Origin: Micromonospora chokoriensis
GTDB taxonomy: Bacteria > Actinomycetota > Actinomycetes > Mycobacteriales > Micromonosporaceae
Assembly: GCF_900091505.1 (NCBI RefSeq)
Contig: NZ_LT607409.1
Span: 5,518,001 to 5,582,000, forward strand
Reading direction: 5' to 3'
Length of the DNA: 64,000 nucleotides
The notes beneath the pieces are model-generated. The model had not been told where the DNA came from. It saw only the letters and a program-made list of their open reading frames with translations, and did not search any database. Below, piece after piece: positions 25,884 to 34,833 of this stretch. Numbering within the stretch: the stretch's first letter is position 1; the number at the start of each line of letters is the position of its first letter. Made by a program: the position numbers and the translations under genes.

Positions 25884-27239
25884 ATGAGAAGCCGCCGGAT
25901 CCTCGCAGTGCTGGCCGGGGCGGCGATGACCGTCACCGCCACCGTCGCCTTCGTGCCCAGCAGCACGGCAGCCGTGACCTCGGCCAACGCCGTCCCGATG
26001 GTCGCCTGCACCGCACCGGGCTGGGCCGAGGGCAGCACCTACCAGGCGGGCGCCCAGGTCACCTACGGCAGCCGGCTCTACCAGGCGCTGGTCACCCACA
26101 CCGCGCACCCCGGCGCCGGCTGGAACCCGGCGGCGACCCCGTCACTGTGGCGGGATCTCGGCGCGTGCTCGGGGACCACGCCACCACCCACCACGCCACC
26201 ACCCACCACGCCACCGCCGACGACCCCGCCGCCCACCACGCCGCCACCGACCACACCTCCCCCGACCACGCCGCCGCCGACCGGCGGAACCTGTGCGGTG
26301 AAGTCGCGGCCCACCGGCAAGGTGTTGCAGGGCTACTGGGAGAACTGGGACGGCGCCTCCCACGGCGTGCACCCTGGGCTCGGCTGGATCCCGATCACCG
26401 ACAGCCGGCTCACCCAGCACGGCTACAACGTGATCAACGCGGCGTTCCCGGTGATCCGCTCGGACGGCACGGTCCTCTGGGAGAACGGCATGGACGCCGG
26501 CGTGAAAGTCGCCACCCCGGCCGAGATGTGCCAGGCCAAAGCGGCCGGCGCCACCATCCTGATGTCGATCGGCGGGGCCGCCGCCGGCATCGACCTGAGC
26601 TCCGCCGCCGTCGCCGACCGGTTCATCGCGACGATCGTGCCGATCCTGACGAACTACCACTTCGACGGCATCGACATCGACATCGAGACCGGCCTGACCG
26701 GCAGCGGCACCATCAACACCCTGTCCACGTCGCAGGCCAACCTGATCCGGATCATCGACGGCGTGCTGGCCCGGATGCCGTCGAACTTCGGCCTGACCAT
26801 GGCACCGGAGACCGCCTACGTCACCGGCGGCAGCGTGGTCTACGGCTCGATCTGGGGCTCGTACCTGCCGATCATCAAGAAGTACGTGGACAACGGCCGA
26901 CTCTGGTGGCTGAACATGCAGTACTACAACGGCAGCATGTACGGCTGCGCCGGCGACTCGTACCCGGCGGGCACCGTGCAGGGCTTCACGGTGCAGACGC
27001 AGTGCCTGAACAACGGCCTCACCATCCAGGGCACCACGATCCGCGTGCCGTACGACAAGCAGGTCCCGGGCCTGCCCGCGCAGATCGGGGCCGGCGGCGG
27101 CTACCTGTCGACCTCGCTGGTCACGCAGGCCTGGAACTCCGTACCCGGCCTCAAGGGCCTGATGACCTGGTCGGCCAACTGGGACGGGTCGAAGGGCTGG
27201 ACCTTCGGCGACAACGTGAAGCGCCTGCAGGGCCGCTGA
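25884..27239 (+). CDS. secreted GH18 chitinase with N-terminal CBM5/12
   Basis: A 451-residue enzyme: signal peptide (about 1-32), then a CBM5/12 chitin-binding domain (about 37-92, WAEGSTYQAGAQVTY, LYQALVTH, SLWRDLG), a Thr/Pro-rich linker (97-132) and a GH18 barrel. The catalytic motif is DGIDIDIE with Asp261, Asp264, Asp266 and Glu268; SIGGAAAG and NMQYYNG are other family marks. It resembles Streptomyces chitinases of the ChiC/ChiA single-barrel type without an inserted domain. The ATG has GGGGAGAG 5 nt upstream. It should act on chitin outside the cell together with the PI-PLC/chitinase fusion. Confidence 0.93.
   Translation: MRSRRILAVLAGAAMTVTATVAFVPSSTAAVTSANAVPMVACTAPGWAEGSTYQAGAQVTYGSRLYQALVTHTAHPGAGWNPAATPSLWRDLGACSGTTPPPTTPPPTTPPPTTPPPTTPPPTTPPPTTPPPTGGTCAVKSRPTGKVLQGYWENWDGASHGVHPGLGWIPITDSRLTQHGYNVINAAFPVIRSDGTVLWENGMDAGVKVATPAEMCQAKAAGATILMSIGGAAAGIDLSSAAVADRFIATIVPILTNYHFDGIDIDIETGLTGSGTINTLSTSQANLIRIIDGVLARMPSNFGLTMAPETAYVTGGSVVYGSIWGSYLPIIKKYVDNGRLWWLNMQYYNGSMYGCAGDSYPAGTVQGFTVQTQCLNNGLTIQGTTIRVPYDKQVPGLPAQIGAGGGYLSTSLVTQAWNSVPGLKGLMTWSANWDGSKGWTFGDNVKRLQGR
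26174..26282 (+). repeat. Thr-Pro linker micro-repeat inside chitinase
   Basis: About seven to eight imperfect copies of a 12-15 bp unit (ACCACGCCACCACCC and variants) encode TTPPPTTPPP. It is an ordinary glycoside hydrolase linker but is prone to slippage. Confidence 0.85.
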
Positions 27240-27251
27240 CGGACGGGGGCA

Positions 27252-27270
27252 CGGGCGGCGCGTCCGCCCG
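27252..27270. terminator. hairpin between convergent chitinase and repeat-protein genes
   Basis: CGGGCGG at 27252-27258 pairs perfectly with CCGCCCG at 27264-27270 around a CGCGT loop, 13 bp after the chitinase stop. Confidence 0.65.
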
Positions 27271-27280
27271 GCCGGAGTGG

Positions 27281-27529
27281 TCAGTCCTCGGCAGCGGGTC
27301 GGCTACGCACCACCAACTCGTCGATCTCCAACCGGCCGACGCGCAGCTCCCGCACGATCGCCCGGCGGATCGCCAGCCGCCCGATGACCAACGCCCCGAC
27401 GGCGACGGCTCCGACGGCCAGCGCCCCCACGGCGAGGGCTCCGAGCGAGGCCGCCCCCGCAGCCCGCGCGCCCGTGGCCGCCGCGCCGGTCGCCGGCGCA
27501 CCGTTGGCCCGCGTCCCGGTCAACCGCAT
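27281..27529 (-). CDS. GALAVG-repeat small protein, probably beta-helical
   Basis: An 82-residue protein built on a five-to-six residue repeat (GALAVGALAVGAVAVGALVI) running from about residue 15 to 50, followed by IGRLAIRRAIVRELRVGRLE with the same hydrophobic spacing and a short acidic tail. The regular spacing suggests a small beta-helix or membrane-associated ribbon, like pentapeptide-repeat or bactofilin-like proteins. I chose the ATG at 27529 because AGAGGT lies 7 nt upstream; an ATG at 27550 is possible. Function unknown. It is convergent with the chitinase and divergent from the hybrid kinase gene. Confidence 0.65.
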   Translation of the reverse strand: MRLTGTRANGAPATGAAATGARAAGAASLGALAVGALAVGAVAVGALVIGRLAIRRAIVRELRVGRLEIDELVVRSRPAAED

Positions 27530-27693
27530 CACGCCCACCTCTCGCCTCATTCCTGCATTGTCGGCGTACCGCCGCCTACTCGCCCTCTCAGCTGCCGAAG
27601 AAAGTCAAGGCCGGCAACCCCCACGGGTTCCCGTCACCGGCTGTTCTGTTCCGGGCCGGCAGGCCGGACGTGCCTTAGGATTCCGCGAGGTAT

Positions 27694-27710
27694 CCGCGCC
27701 GTCGGCGCGG
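27694..27710. promoter_or_regulatory. hairpin in the leader region of the hybrid kinase gene
   Basis: CCGCGCC at 27694-27700 pairs perfectly with GGCGCGG at 27704-27710, about 70 bp before the start codon. It could be an operator or an mRNA leader structure; nothing else supports a role. Confidence 0.3.
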
Positions 27711-27782
27711 AGGGCGGCACCGATCCGAGCGGCGAGACGGTGCCACCGGGTCAGGCGTGCGGTTCGAGGGAGTGTCGCAACG

Positions 27783-30700
27783 ATGAGCAGCGCCGCACAA
27801 GGGCCGTTCACCAGGGACGATGTCTTCGCTGGCGACGGCGAGGTCGGCCGTGACCTCGCGAAGGTGGACTGGGCGTCGACTCCGCTGGGGGATCCCGCCG
27901 GGTGGCCGCAGAGCCTGCGGACGGCGGTGAGCATCCTGCTGTCGTCGCGCTTCCCGATGTGGATGGCCTGGGGTCCTCAGCTGACCTTCTTCTGCAACGC
28001 CGCGTACCGGCGCGACACCCTCGGCCGCAAGTACCCGTGGGCGCTGGGTCGACCGGCCAGTGAGGTGTGGGCGGAGATCTGGCCGGACATCGGCCCTCGG
28101 ATCGATCGGGTGCTGACCACCGGCGTCGCGACGTGGGACACGGCGCTGCTGCTGTTTCTGGAGCGGTCCGGTTACCGGGAGGAGAGCTACCACACCTTCT
28201 CCTACAGCCCGCTGCGCAACGACGACAACGCCCTCATCGGCATGTTGTGCGTGGTCAGTGAGGACACCGACCGGGTCGTCGGCGAGCGGCGGATGGCCAC
28301 GCTGCGTGATCTCGGGTCCGATCCCAGTGTGGTGCGTACCGAAGAGGAGATGTTGACCTTCGCCGGCCGGCAGCTCGGCCACAACGACCTCGACCTTCCG
28401 TTCACGGCGATCTACCTCCTCGACGACGACGGCAGCGCTCGCCTGGCGGCGGCCGCCGGCATCCCCGCAGGTCACCCCGCAGCCCCGAGCACGATCGCGG
28501 CCACCGAGTCGACCCCGGTATGGCCGGTGGCGGCGCTGGCGCGGGGCGAGTCACCGCTTGTCCCACTCGATGGCGCTCCGTTCGCAGACCTGCCGACCGG
28601 GGCCTGGTCGCAGCCGCCCACCCAGGCACTCGTGGTGCCGCTGCTGCAACAGGGCGACACGCCGTACGGCTTCCTGGTGGCCGGCCTGAACCGGTACCGA
28701 CCGCTCGACGACGGGTACCGGGGCTTCGTCGAACTGGCCGCGGGCCACGTCGCTGCCGGTATCGCCAGCGCCCGCAGCTACCAGGCGCAGCAGCAGCGGG
28801 CCGAGGAACTCGCCGAGATCGACCGCGCGAAGACGGCGTTCTTCTCCAACATCAGCCACGAGTTCCGCACTCCACTGACGTTGATCATGGGTCCACTGGA
28901 CGAGTTGCGTACCCGCCTCGGCGACACCGACGAGGGGGTACGCGAGGAGTTGCAGGTCATGCACCGCAACGGGCTGCGACTCGGAAAGCTGGTCAACGCG
29001 CTGCTGGACTTCTCCCGGATCGAAGCCGGACGGATGCAGGCCCACTACGAGCCGGTGGACCTCGCCGCGGTCACCGCGGATCTCGCCAGCGTGTTCCGCT
29101 CCGCCGTCGAACGCGCGGGTCTCACCTTCGAGGTGGACTGCCCCCCGCTACCCGAGCCGGTGTACCTCGACCGTGGCATGTGGGAAAAGATCATCCTGAA
29201 CCTCCTCAGCAACGCCCTGAAGTTCACCTTCGACGGCGCCATCCGGGTGTGGGTGCGGGCAGAGCACGACCGGGCCGTGGTGACAGTTGTCGACACGGGG
29301 ATCGGTGTGCCCGCCGAGGAGATGCCCCGACTGTTCGAACGGTTCCACCGCATCGACAACGCCCGCTCCCGCTCGAACGAGGGCAGTGGCATCGGCCTGG
29401 CGCTGGTGCGGGAACTCGTCGGGCTGCAGGGTGGTGACATCAGCGCCGACAGCACCGTCGGCCAGGGCACCACCTTCACCATCGGGCTGCCCTTCGGTAG
29501 CGGTCACCTGCCGCCGGGCACCGTCGCCTACGGCGGGGAGCGCGACGTGTCCGCCGCCGCCGAACCGTTCGTCGAGGAGGCGCTGCGCTGGCTCCCGCAG
29601 GAACCATCAGCGGGTACGCCCACCGAGGTCGCCGGACACGGCGGGTGGGAGACGACGACAGACGTACAGCCAAACTCGGCGCGCATCCTGGTCGCCGACG
29701 ACAACGCCGACATGCGGGAGTACCTCAGCCGTCTGCTGCGCGCGGCCGGCTACCGGGTCGAGGCGGTCACCGACGGTCACCTGGCCCTGCAGGCGGCCCG
29801 CGCCCATCGACCCGATCTCGTCGTCAGCGACGTGATGATGCCCGGCCTGGACGGTCTGCAACTGGTAGCCGCGCTGCGCGCCGAACCCCGTACCGCCGGA
29901 ACTCCGGTCCTGCTGCTGTCGGCGCGGGCAGGGCAGGAGGCCTCCATCGAGGGGTTGGAGGCGGGGGCGGACGACTACCTGGTCAAGCCGTTCGCCGCCG
30001 CCGAGCTGCTGGCCCGGGTGCGGACGAACGTGACGTTGGCCCGGCTGCGCAACCACCACGCCCGGTGGCGCACCGCCCTGATCGACTCGCTTCAGGAGGC
30101 CTTCTTCGTCTGCGACGAGGACGGCTCCGTCGTCGAGATCAACACCACCTTCACCGACATCCTCGGCTACGGCCCCGAAGGGCTTCCCTATTCCGCAAAT
30201 CCCCCGTGGTGGCCGAGCCAGGAGACCGAGCCCGAGGCATACCAGCAGGTCACCGAAGCGCTCGCCCAGCTCACCGGTCAGACCAGCGGTGCGTACACCA
30301 TCCCGGTGACGCACCGGGACGGCCACCGCCTGTGGGCCGCCGCCGCCTTCAACCAGGTGCAGGACCCGGACACCGGCCGACGGGTGATCGTCGGCACCTT
30401 CCGCGACGTCACGGCGGAGCACTACGCGGTGCAACGGGAGAGCGCACTGGCCGCCCTGAGCATCCGCCTGTCGCAGGCGGACAACCTCGCCGACGCGTTG
30501 CACGGCGCCCTCGACGAGCTACGGGGGCTGTGGCGGGCCACACGCGTGCTCGCGGCTGTCTTCGACGGCTCCCACACCCCGACGATCACCGCGACCGATC
30601 CTCACCAGCGCTGGGACACCCTCACCGACCAACGTCGGCGGACGCTCACCGACCTGCGCAATCGGCCCCTGCTCACCACTGTCGCGGACCACACCACGGG

Positions 30701-31934
30701 CGTCGGCATCGCCGTGGAACATCCCCACGGCACGATGGCCCTGTGGATCGACCTCGGCGAGAGGCGCCCCGTCACCGAACAGGACGAGACCCTGCTGGCC
30801 CTGCTGGCCGGCCACCTCGGCCAAGGGCTGCGCCGGGTGCAGCACATCGATCAGCAGCGGGAGACCGCCCTCGCGCTGCAACGGGCCATCCTCGGCCCCG
30901 CACAGCTGCCCAGCGGCTTCGCCGCGCGCTACGCTCCCGCCACCCGGCCGTTGAAGGTCGGCGGCGACTGGTACGACACCATCGCGCTCGTCGACGGGCA
31001 GATCGGCATCGTCGTCGGCGACTGCGTCGGTCACGGACTGCGCGCCGCCACCGTCATGGGCCAGCTCCGCAGCGCCTGCCGTGCCCTGCTGCTGCAGGAC
31101 TCCAGCCCGTCGCGCACGCTCACCGCACTCGACCGTTTCGCCGCTCAGTTGCCCGGTGCCCTGTGCGCGACGGTCTTCTGCGGCGTCCTCGACCCGGCGA
31201 CCGGTCAGCTGCGTTACGCCAGTGCCGGGCACCCTCCGGCCATCGTCACCTCACCCGACGGCAGCACCCGGTTGCTCGACCAGGGCCACTCCCGCCCCCT
31301 CGGCGTTCGCGGCAGCGCCGAGCGGCCCGAAGCCGAGGAACGAGTGCCGGCACGGGCCACCCTGATGCTCTACACCGACGGGCTCGTCGAACGCCGCCGC
31401 AAACCGCTCACCGCCGGCATCGGCCACGTCGTGACGGTGATCCAGAACGGACGCGCCCACCCCATCGAGACGCTCGCCACCGACGTCATGGACCAACTCA
31501 GCCCGCCGGGGGGATACGACGACGACGTCGCGGTCCTGCTCTACCGCCATCCCGGCCCGCTGGAACTCGACTTCGCCGCCGAACGCACCGGCCTCGCACC
31601 CGTGCGCAGCGCGCTGCGAAGCTGGCTCGAGCGCTGCGGACTGAGTCCCACCAACGCCTACAACGTCCTGGTGGCCGCCGGCGAGGCCTGCGCCAACGCC
31701 ATCGAACACGGACACCGCGACAACCCCGGCGGACGGATCCGGCTACGGGCCACCGCCACCGCCGACGGCCTGCACCTCAGCGTCACCGACAGCGGGCACT
31801 GGAAGCCACCTCAGCCGGAAGCCGGCACCCACCGGGGACGAGGCCTGCTCCTCATGCGGGCCCTGATGGACGCCATCACCGTCACGCCCAGTGCCACCGG
31901 CACCACCATCGACATGCAGGCGAGGATCCCATGA
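27783..31934 (+). CDS. hybrid histidine kinase / receiver / PAS / PP2C phosphatase / RsbW-like ATPase fusion
   Basis: A 1383-residue soluble signalling protein. The domains in order are: PAS-like sensor (about 10-160); GAF (170-336); HisKA with phospho-acceptor His359 (FFSNISHEFRTPL); HATPase (460-576, GSGIGLALVRELV); receiver with Asp683 (VVSDVMMPGLDGL); a second PAS (763-880) and GAF (880-1016); a SpoIIE-type PP2C phosphatase (1047-1250, VGGDWYDTIAL, GDCVGHGLRAA, YTDGLVERRR); and an RsbW-like HATPase (1260-1383, AAGEACANAIEHGH). The ATG at 27783 has GAGGGAG upstream. A 4-bp overlap joins it to a STAS antagonist gene, which the phosphatase and kinase ends should act on. It combines a two-component relay with a complete partner-switching module in one chain. 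Confidence 0.92.
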   Translation: MSSAAQGPFTRDDVFAGDGEVGRDLAKVDWASTPLGDPAGWPQSLRTAVSILLSSRFPMWMAWGPQLTFFCNAAYRRDTLGRKYPWALGRPASEVWAEIWPDIGPRIDRVLTTGVATWDTALLLFLERSGYREESYHTFSYSPLRNDDNALIGMLCVVSEDTDRVVGERRMATLRDLGSDPSVVRTEEEMLTFAGRQLGHNDLDLPFTAIYLLDDDGSARLAAAAGIPAGHPAAPSTIAATESTPVWPVAALARGESPLVPLDGAPFADLPTGAWSQPPTQALVVPLLQQGDTPYGFLVAGLNRYRPLDDGYRGFVELAAGHVAAGIASARSYQAQQQRAEELAEIDRAKTAFFSNISHEFRTPLTLIMGPLDELRTRLGDTDEGVREELQVMHRNGLRLGKLVNALLDFSRIEAGRMQAHYEPVDLAAVTADLASVFRSAVERAGLTFEVDCPPLPEPVYLDRGMWEKIILNLLSNALKFTFDGAIRVWVRAEHDRAVVTVVDTGIGVPAEEMPRLFERFHRIDNARSRSNEGSGIGLALVRELVGLQGGDISADSTVGQGTTFTIGLPFGSGHLPPGTVAYGGERDVSAAAEPFVEEALRWLPQEPSAGTPTEVAGHGGWETTTDVQPNSARILVADDNADMREYLSRLLRAAGYRVEAVTDGHLALQAARAHRPDLVVSDVMMPGLDGLQLVAALRAEPRTAGTPVLLLSARAGQEASIEGLEAGADDYLVKPFAAAELLARVRTNVTLARLRNHHARWRTALIDSLQEAFFVCDEDGSVVEINTTFTDILGYGPEGLPYSANPPWWPSQETEPEAYQQVTEALAQLTGQTSGAYTIPVTHRDGHRLWAAAAFNQVQDPDTGRRVIVGTFRDVTAEHYAVQRESALAALSIRLSQADNLADALHGALDELRGLWRATRVLAAVFDGSHTPTITATDPHQRWDTLTDQRRRTLTDLRNRPLLTTVADHTTGVGIAVEHPHGTMALWIDLGERRPVTEQDETLLALLAGHLGQGLRRVQHIDQQRETALALQRAILGPAQLPSGFAARYAPATRPLKVGGDWYDTIALVDGQIGIVVGDCVGHGLRAATVMGQLRSACRALLLQDSSPSRTLTALDRFAAQLPGALCATVFCGVLDPATGQLRYASAGHPPAIVTSPDGSTRLLDQGHSRPLGVRGSAERPEAEERVPARATLMLYTDGLVERRRKPLTAGIGHVVTVIQNGRAHPIETLATDVMDQLSPPGGYDDDVAVLLYRHPGPLELDFAAERTGLAPVRSALRSWLERCGLSPTNAYNVLVAAGEACANAIEHGHRDNPGGRIRLRATATADGLHLSVTDSGHWKPPQPEAGTHRGRGLLLMRALMDAITVTPSATGTTIDMQARIP

Positions 31935-32230
31935 GCACCACACTGACCCTCACCACCGGCCAGCAGCCCGACGGCGCCCTCGTACTGACCGCCATCGGGG
32001 AGGTCGACATGAGCAACGCCGCCGACTTCGGGGACGCTCTCACCCGCGCCGTGGAAGCCACCCCCGGCCCGCTGACTGTCGACCTGACCGCACTGGAATA
32101 CCTCGACAGCGCGGGCTTGGCCGTCCTGTTCCCCCACGTCGAGCGGATCCACCTCATCGCCAGCCCACTCCTGGCTCCCGTCCTGACCATCGCCGGGCTC
32201 GCCGACCTGATGACGGTCACCGCTGCCTGA
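31931..32230 (+). CDS. STAS-domain anti-sigma factor antagonist
   Basis: A 99-residue SpoIIAA/RsbV-type protein. The phosphorylatable Ser60 is in EYLDSAGLAVLF. The N-terminal strand GALVLTAIGEVDMSNAADF is typical. The start ATG overlaps the hybrid kinase stop by 4 bp. Unphosphorylated, such proteins capture an anti-sigma factor and free its sigma factor. Here the RsbW-like domain of the preceding protein may phosphorylate it and the PP2C domain dephosphorylate it. No sigma factor gene is in the window. Confidence 0.92.
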   Translation: MSTTLTLTTGQQPDGALVLTAIGEVDMSNAADFGDALTRAVEATPGPLTVDLTALEYLDSAGLAVLFPHVERIHLIASPLLAPVLTIAGLADLMTVTAA

Positions 32231-32256
32231 CCTCCGACGGCAGGAGATGCCCACCG

Positions 32257-33117
32257 ATGAAAGGCCGTTACGCCAACCTGAACCGAATCCGGACCCTCGA
32301 CCCCGAGCGCGACTACCTGGACATCTACCAGACGATGCTGCGCTACGAGTTCCCGTGGGACATGAAGCTCGGCCTCAACCTCGCCTTCAACAGGTCCTTC
32401 TCCATCCCCGCCATCGCCGCGGTGCACACCACCACCGGTGAGCTGACCGATCGCACCCAGAAGCGGATCGACGACACCGGCCTGCTGATGTACGAGATGG
32501 TGCTCAACGGCTTCGATAAGCCCCGTGGTCGGGACGCGTTGCGGCGGGTCAACCAGATCCACCGCCCGTACGACATCGGCAACGACGACTTCCGCTACGT
32601 CCTCGGCTGCCTGGTGGTCGTTCCGACGCGGTGGCTGCAGGAGTACGGCTGGCGTCCGCCCTGTTGCCACGAGCGGCAGGCCACCTACCTGTTCTACCGG
32701 CAGCTCGGCCGACAAATGGGCATCACTGACATCCCCGGGTCGTACGAGGAGTTCGAAGCCTGGTTCACCGCGCACGACGCTGCTCACCTCCAGCCCAACG
32801 ACGACGCGGCGGCCATCGAACGGGCCACCCGGATGCTGATGCTCACCCGGATCCCCCGGATGCTCGGACCGCTGGGAAACACACTGGTCAGTGCCATGTA
32901 CGACGCGCCACTGCGGCAGGCGATGCGCGTCGACACGCCGCCGTGGCCGGTCCGGGCCGGCCTGCACGTGGCGCTGAAGCTGCGATCGCGGTCGCAACGG
33001 TGGTTCGGCGCGCCACGGACGACGGCGCTGTTCGCCGACGGGATCAAGACCAAGAGCTACCCCGACGGGTACGAGATCAGCCAGCTCGGCCCGCAGCACG
33101 ACAGCCTGCACGAGTAG
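32257..33117 (+). CDS. oxygenase MpaB-family protein (DUF2236)
   Basis: A 286-residue helical protein of the MpaB/Lcp-like DUF2236 family: ERDYLDIYQTMLRYEFPWDM near the start, RRVNQIHRPYDIGNDDFRYV in the middle, HERQATYLFYRQLGRQ after it, and a basic stretch VRAGLHVALKLRSRSQRWFG near the end. Family members bind b-type heme and cleave or oxidise apolar substrates. The fungal MpaB cuts a farnesyl side chain, and related bacterial enzymes degrade rubber. Substrate here unknown. It starts 26 bp after the STAS gene with GGAG upstream and may be co-transcribed with the signalling pair. Confidence 0.8.
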   Translation: MKGRYANLNRIRTLDPERDYLDIYQTMLRYEFPWDMKLGLNLAFNRSFSIPAIAAVHTTTGELTDRTQKRIDDTGLLMYEMVLNGFDKPRGRDALRRVNQIHRPYDIGNDDFRYVLGCLVVVPTRWLQEYGWRPPCCHERQATYLFYRQLGRQMGITDIPGSYEEFEAWFTAHDAAHLQPNDDAAAIERATRMLMLTRIPRMLGPLGNTLVSAMYDAPLRQAMRVDTPPWPVRAGLHVALKLRSRSQRWFGAPRTTALFADGIKTKSYPDGYEISQLGPQHDSLHE

Positions 33118-33541
33118 GACGACGCCTTGACCTGGTCCAGGCCGGCGAGGCCGACCTCTTCGGTGTGAACTCTCGGCAAGTCGGTTGGATGGGGCGTGGA
33201 ACGAGGTCAGACCGACCGGCGCGCCTTGATCGACTCCGTTTCGGCGAAGTCGCGGTATCAACCCGTCCCGGATACCCCCACATCAGCGAAGTCGTGTGGA
33301 TCATGCGTGAGATGGGCGGTCTGTCCGCAGGCGCGGGTGGTCAGGGACCTCGCGTCGGGGTTGAGGCTTCGCAATGTGTCCTGTTTGGGGGCATGGGCGT
33401 GTGGTCGGTGCCACCCGTCGGCAGCATCATGCAGATCACCGCCGCCGGCGTCCTCCTGCCCAGCCAACGCATCCCTGTCGGCGAGCCGGAGTTGCCACGC
33501 AGACACGAGAGGCAGCCTCTGCCAGGTGGCAGACTCAGCCC
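33118..33541. other. non-coding gap with one copy of a dispersed repeat
   Basis: No gene is convincing in these 424 bp; the open frames present lack ribosome sites and family features. It contains one copy of the repeat described at 33152-33178. A small hairpin-forming stretch (GAGGCAGCCTCTGCC, about 33511-33525) precedes the next gene. Confidence 0.5.
33152..33178. repeat. dispersed intergenic repeat, copy 1
   Basis: These 27 bp, including CTCTTCGGTGTGAACTCTCG, are identical to 34788-34814. Similarity fades over the next 40 bp and returns at a GAGGTCAGAC block, so the two copies come from a longer shared element. Confidence 0.85.
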
Positions 33542-34057
33542 ATGATCCGCTACGGCATTCAGGACTACCAGCCGCAATGGCTCAACGGCCGTAGCAACAT
33601 CGCAGCCGCCCACGCCCGACGCCTCGCCGGACTGGTCGGCCTCACCCTGCAGCATGTCTGGTTGGTTTGGGACCTCGATGATGACGAGTGGTTCACCGAC
33701 GCGCCCGTCCTGCTCGACTTCGGTGCCGAGCAGGTCGAGATCGATCATCAGAAGTTTGACGACCTCTCCATCACCTGGAACACCATCAACCCGCTCCGGG
33801 CAATCGAGGATCCCTACTTCCACCTCGCCTGGCGCCCGGACCCGACGCCGGAGCTTGTTGACCTTCCTGGCCACACGCTGCGCCACGTTGAACTGCTCGA
33901 ATGGATCGGAGGTGACCAGGACATGGCAGACGGCAGTCTTGCGGTCGGCTTCGACCTCGATCCAGCATGGCTGACCGTCTTCAACGCCCTGGACGAGAAC
34001 GGGCTCGAATGCCAGAAACCAGGACAGCGCTACCGGCGTAACCGCATCGACCCATGA
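33542..34057 (+). CDS. hypothetical protein of unknown family
   Basis: A 171-residue soluble acidic protein I do not recognise by name. It begins MIRYGIQDYQPQWLNGR, has an alternating hydrophobic strand region (HVWLVWDLDDDEWFTDAPVL, VLLDFGAEQVEIDHQKFDDL) and a Trp-rich middle. The mixed alpha/beta style and the neighbourhood of orphan genes recall immunity-type proteins, but no motif proves it. The ATG at 33542 follows a GGTGGCAG stretch. It is convergent with the acetyltransferase gene. Confidence 0.65.
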   Translation: MIRYGIQDYQPQWLNGRSNIAAAHARRLAGLVGLTLQHVWLVWDLDDDEWFTDAPVLLDFGAEQVEIDHQKFDDLSITWNTINPLRAIEDPYFHLAWRPDPTPELVDLPGHTLRHVELLEWIGGDQDMADGSLAVGFDLDPAWLTVFNALDENGLECQKPGQRYRRNRIDP

Positions 34058-34145
34058 CCAACCCCACCGCGCGGTAGAGCCGCACCTACGTCGAACGCCG
34101 ACGAGCGCCTGCGCAACGTTGTCGCACAGACCACCGTGACATGAA

Positions 34146-34610
34146 TCAGGTGACGACCAGGCGGAAGACCTGCCGGGAACCGCCTTCCCGGCCCGGATCG
34201 GCAGCCTCGGCAGGGGTGAAACCAAGGCGCTCGTAGAAGACACGTGCACCGCTGACGGAGGCACCAGGGTGATCGGCCCCAAAGGTGACCACCTCAACGG
34301 TGCCCGGGCCCGACACAAACCTCCGCGTCACCTCCGCCATCAGCGCACGACCGACGCCCTTCCCCCGTGACTGCTCAGATACGACAAGCCAGAGGACGTG
34401 GTAGGTCGGGGCCTTCGCCGCGAACAACAGCCCACCCAGGAGATCCGGACCCGAGGAAACAGCGACGATCGCCGTCGACCGACGAACATGCTTTCGCACG
34501 GCGTCATGGAAGCCGAGATCCTCGACCATCGGGCCGAACCAGCACTCGACCTGAGCCGCCAGGCCAAGGAAACCATCGAAGTCCTGCTCTCCCGCAAGTC
34601 TGACGATCAT
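34146..34610 (-). CDS. GNAT-family N-acetyltransferase
   Basis: A 154-residue acetyltransferase: MIVRLAGEQDFDGFLGLAAQ at the start, acetyl-CoA binding motif A in LVVSEQSRGKGVGRALMAEV (Q-x-x-G-K-G), and the late ARVFYERLGFTP motif. The substrate is not predictable. The ATG at 34610 has no strong ribosome site. Upstream in-frame codons run through the repeat region toward the micro-operon and are probably not translated. Confidence 0.82.
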   Translation of the reverse strand: MIVRLAGEQDFDGFLGLAAQVECWFGPMVEDLGFHDAVRKHVRRSTAIVAVSSGPDLLGGLLFAAKAPTYHVLWLVVSEQSRGKGVGRALMAEVTRRFVSGPGTVEVVTFGADHPGASVSGARVFYERLGFTPAEAADPGREGGSRQVFRLVVT

Positions 34611-34787
34611 CCGAGCAGTCTGACAGGAACAGGGCAAACCTTGCCTGACGCGGCACCAGCTGCGTACGCCTTCCGCTGAGGTCCGTGGGAGTGCGTGGCT
34701 CTGGGCCTCGGTTGTCGCCAGTTCCTCACCGCGCTCGACGCAGTGCCCCCGCGCCTGACCGTCAGGGCGATACCGGTACCGAACCCG

Positions 34788-34814
34788 CGACCTCTTCGGT
34801 GTGAACTCTCGGCA
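34788..34814. repeat. dispersed intergenic repeat, copy 2
   Basis: Identical over 27 bp to 33152-33178. It sits just beyond the distal end of the first micro-operon, beside a second repeat block. Confidence 0.85.
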
Positions 34815-34833
34815 GGCTGATCGGACCGGGCAC

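Noticed and set aside
26174-26282. CRISPR-like short repeats
   Set aside because: Micro-repeats encode the in-frame Thr-Pro linker of a chitinase and have no unique spacers.
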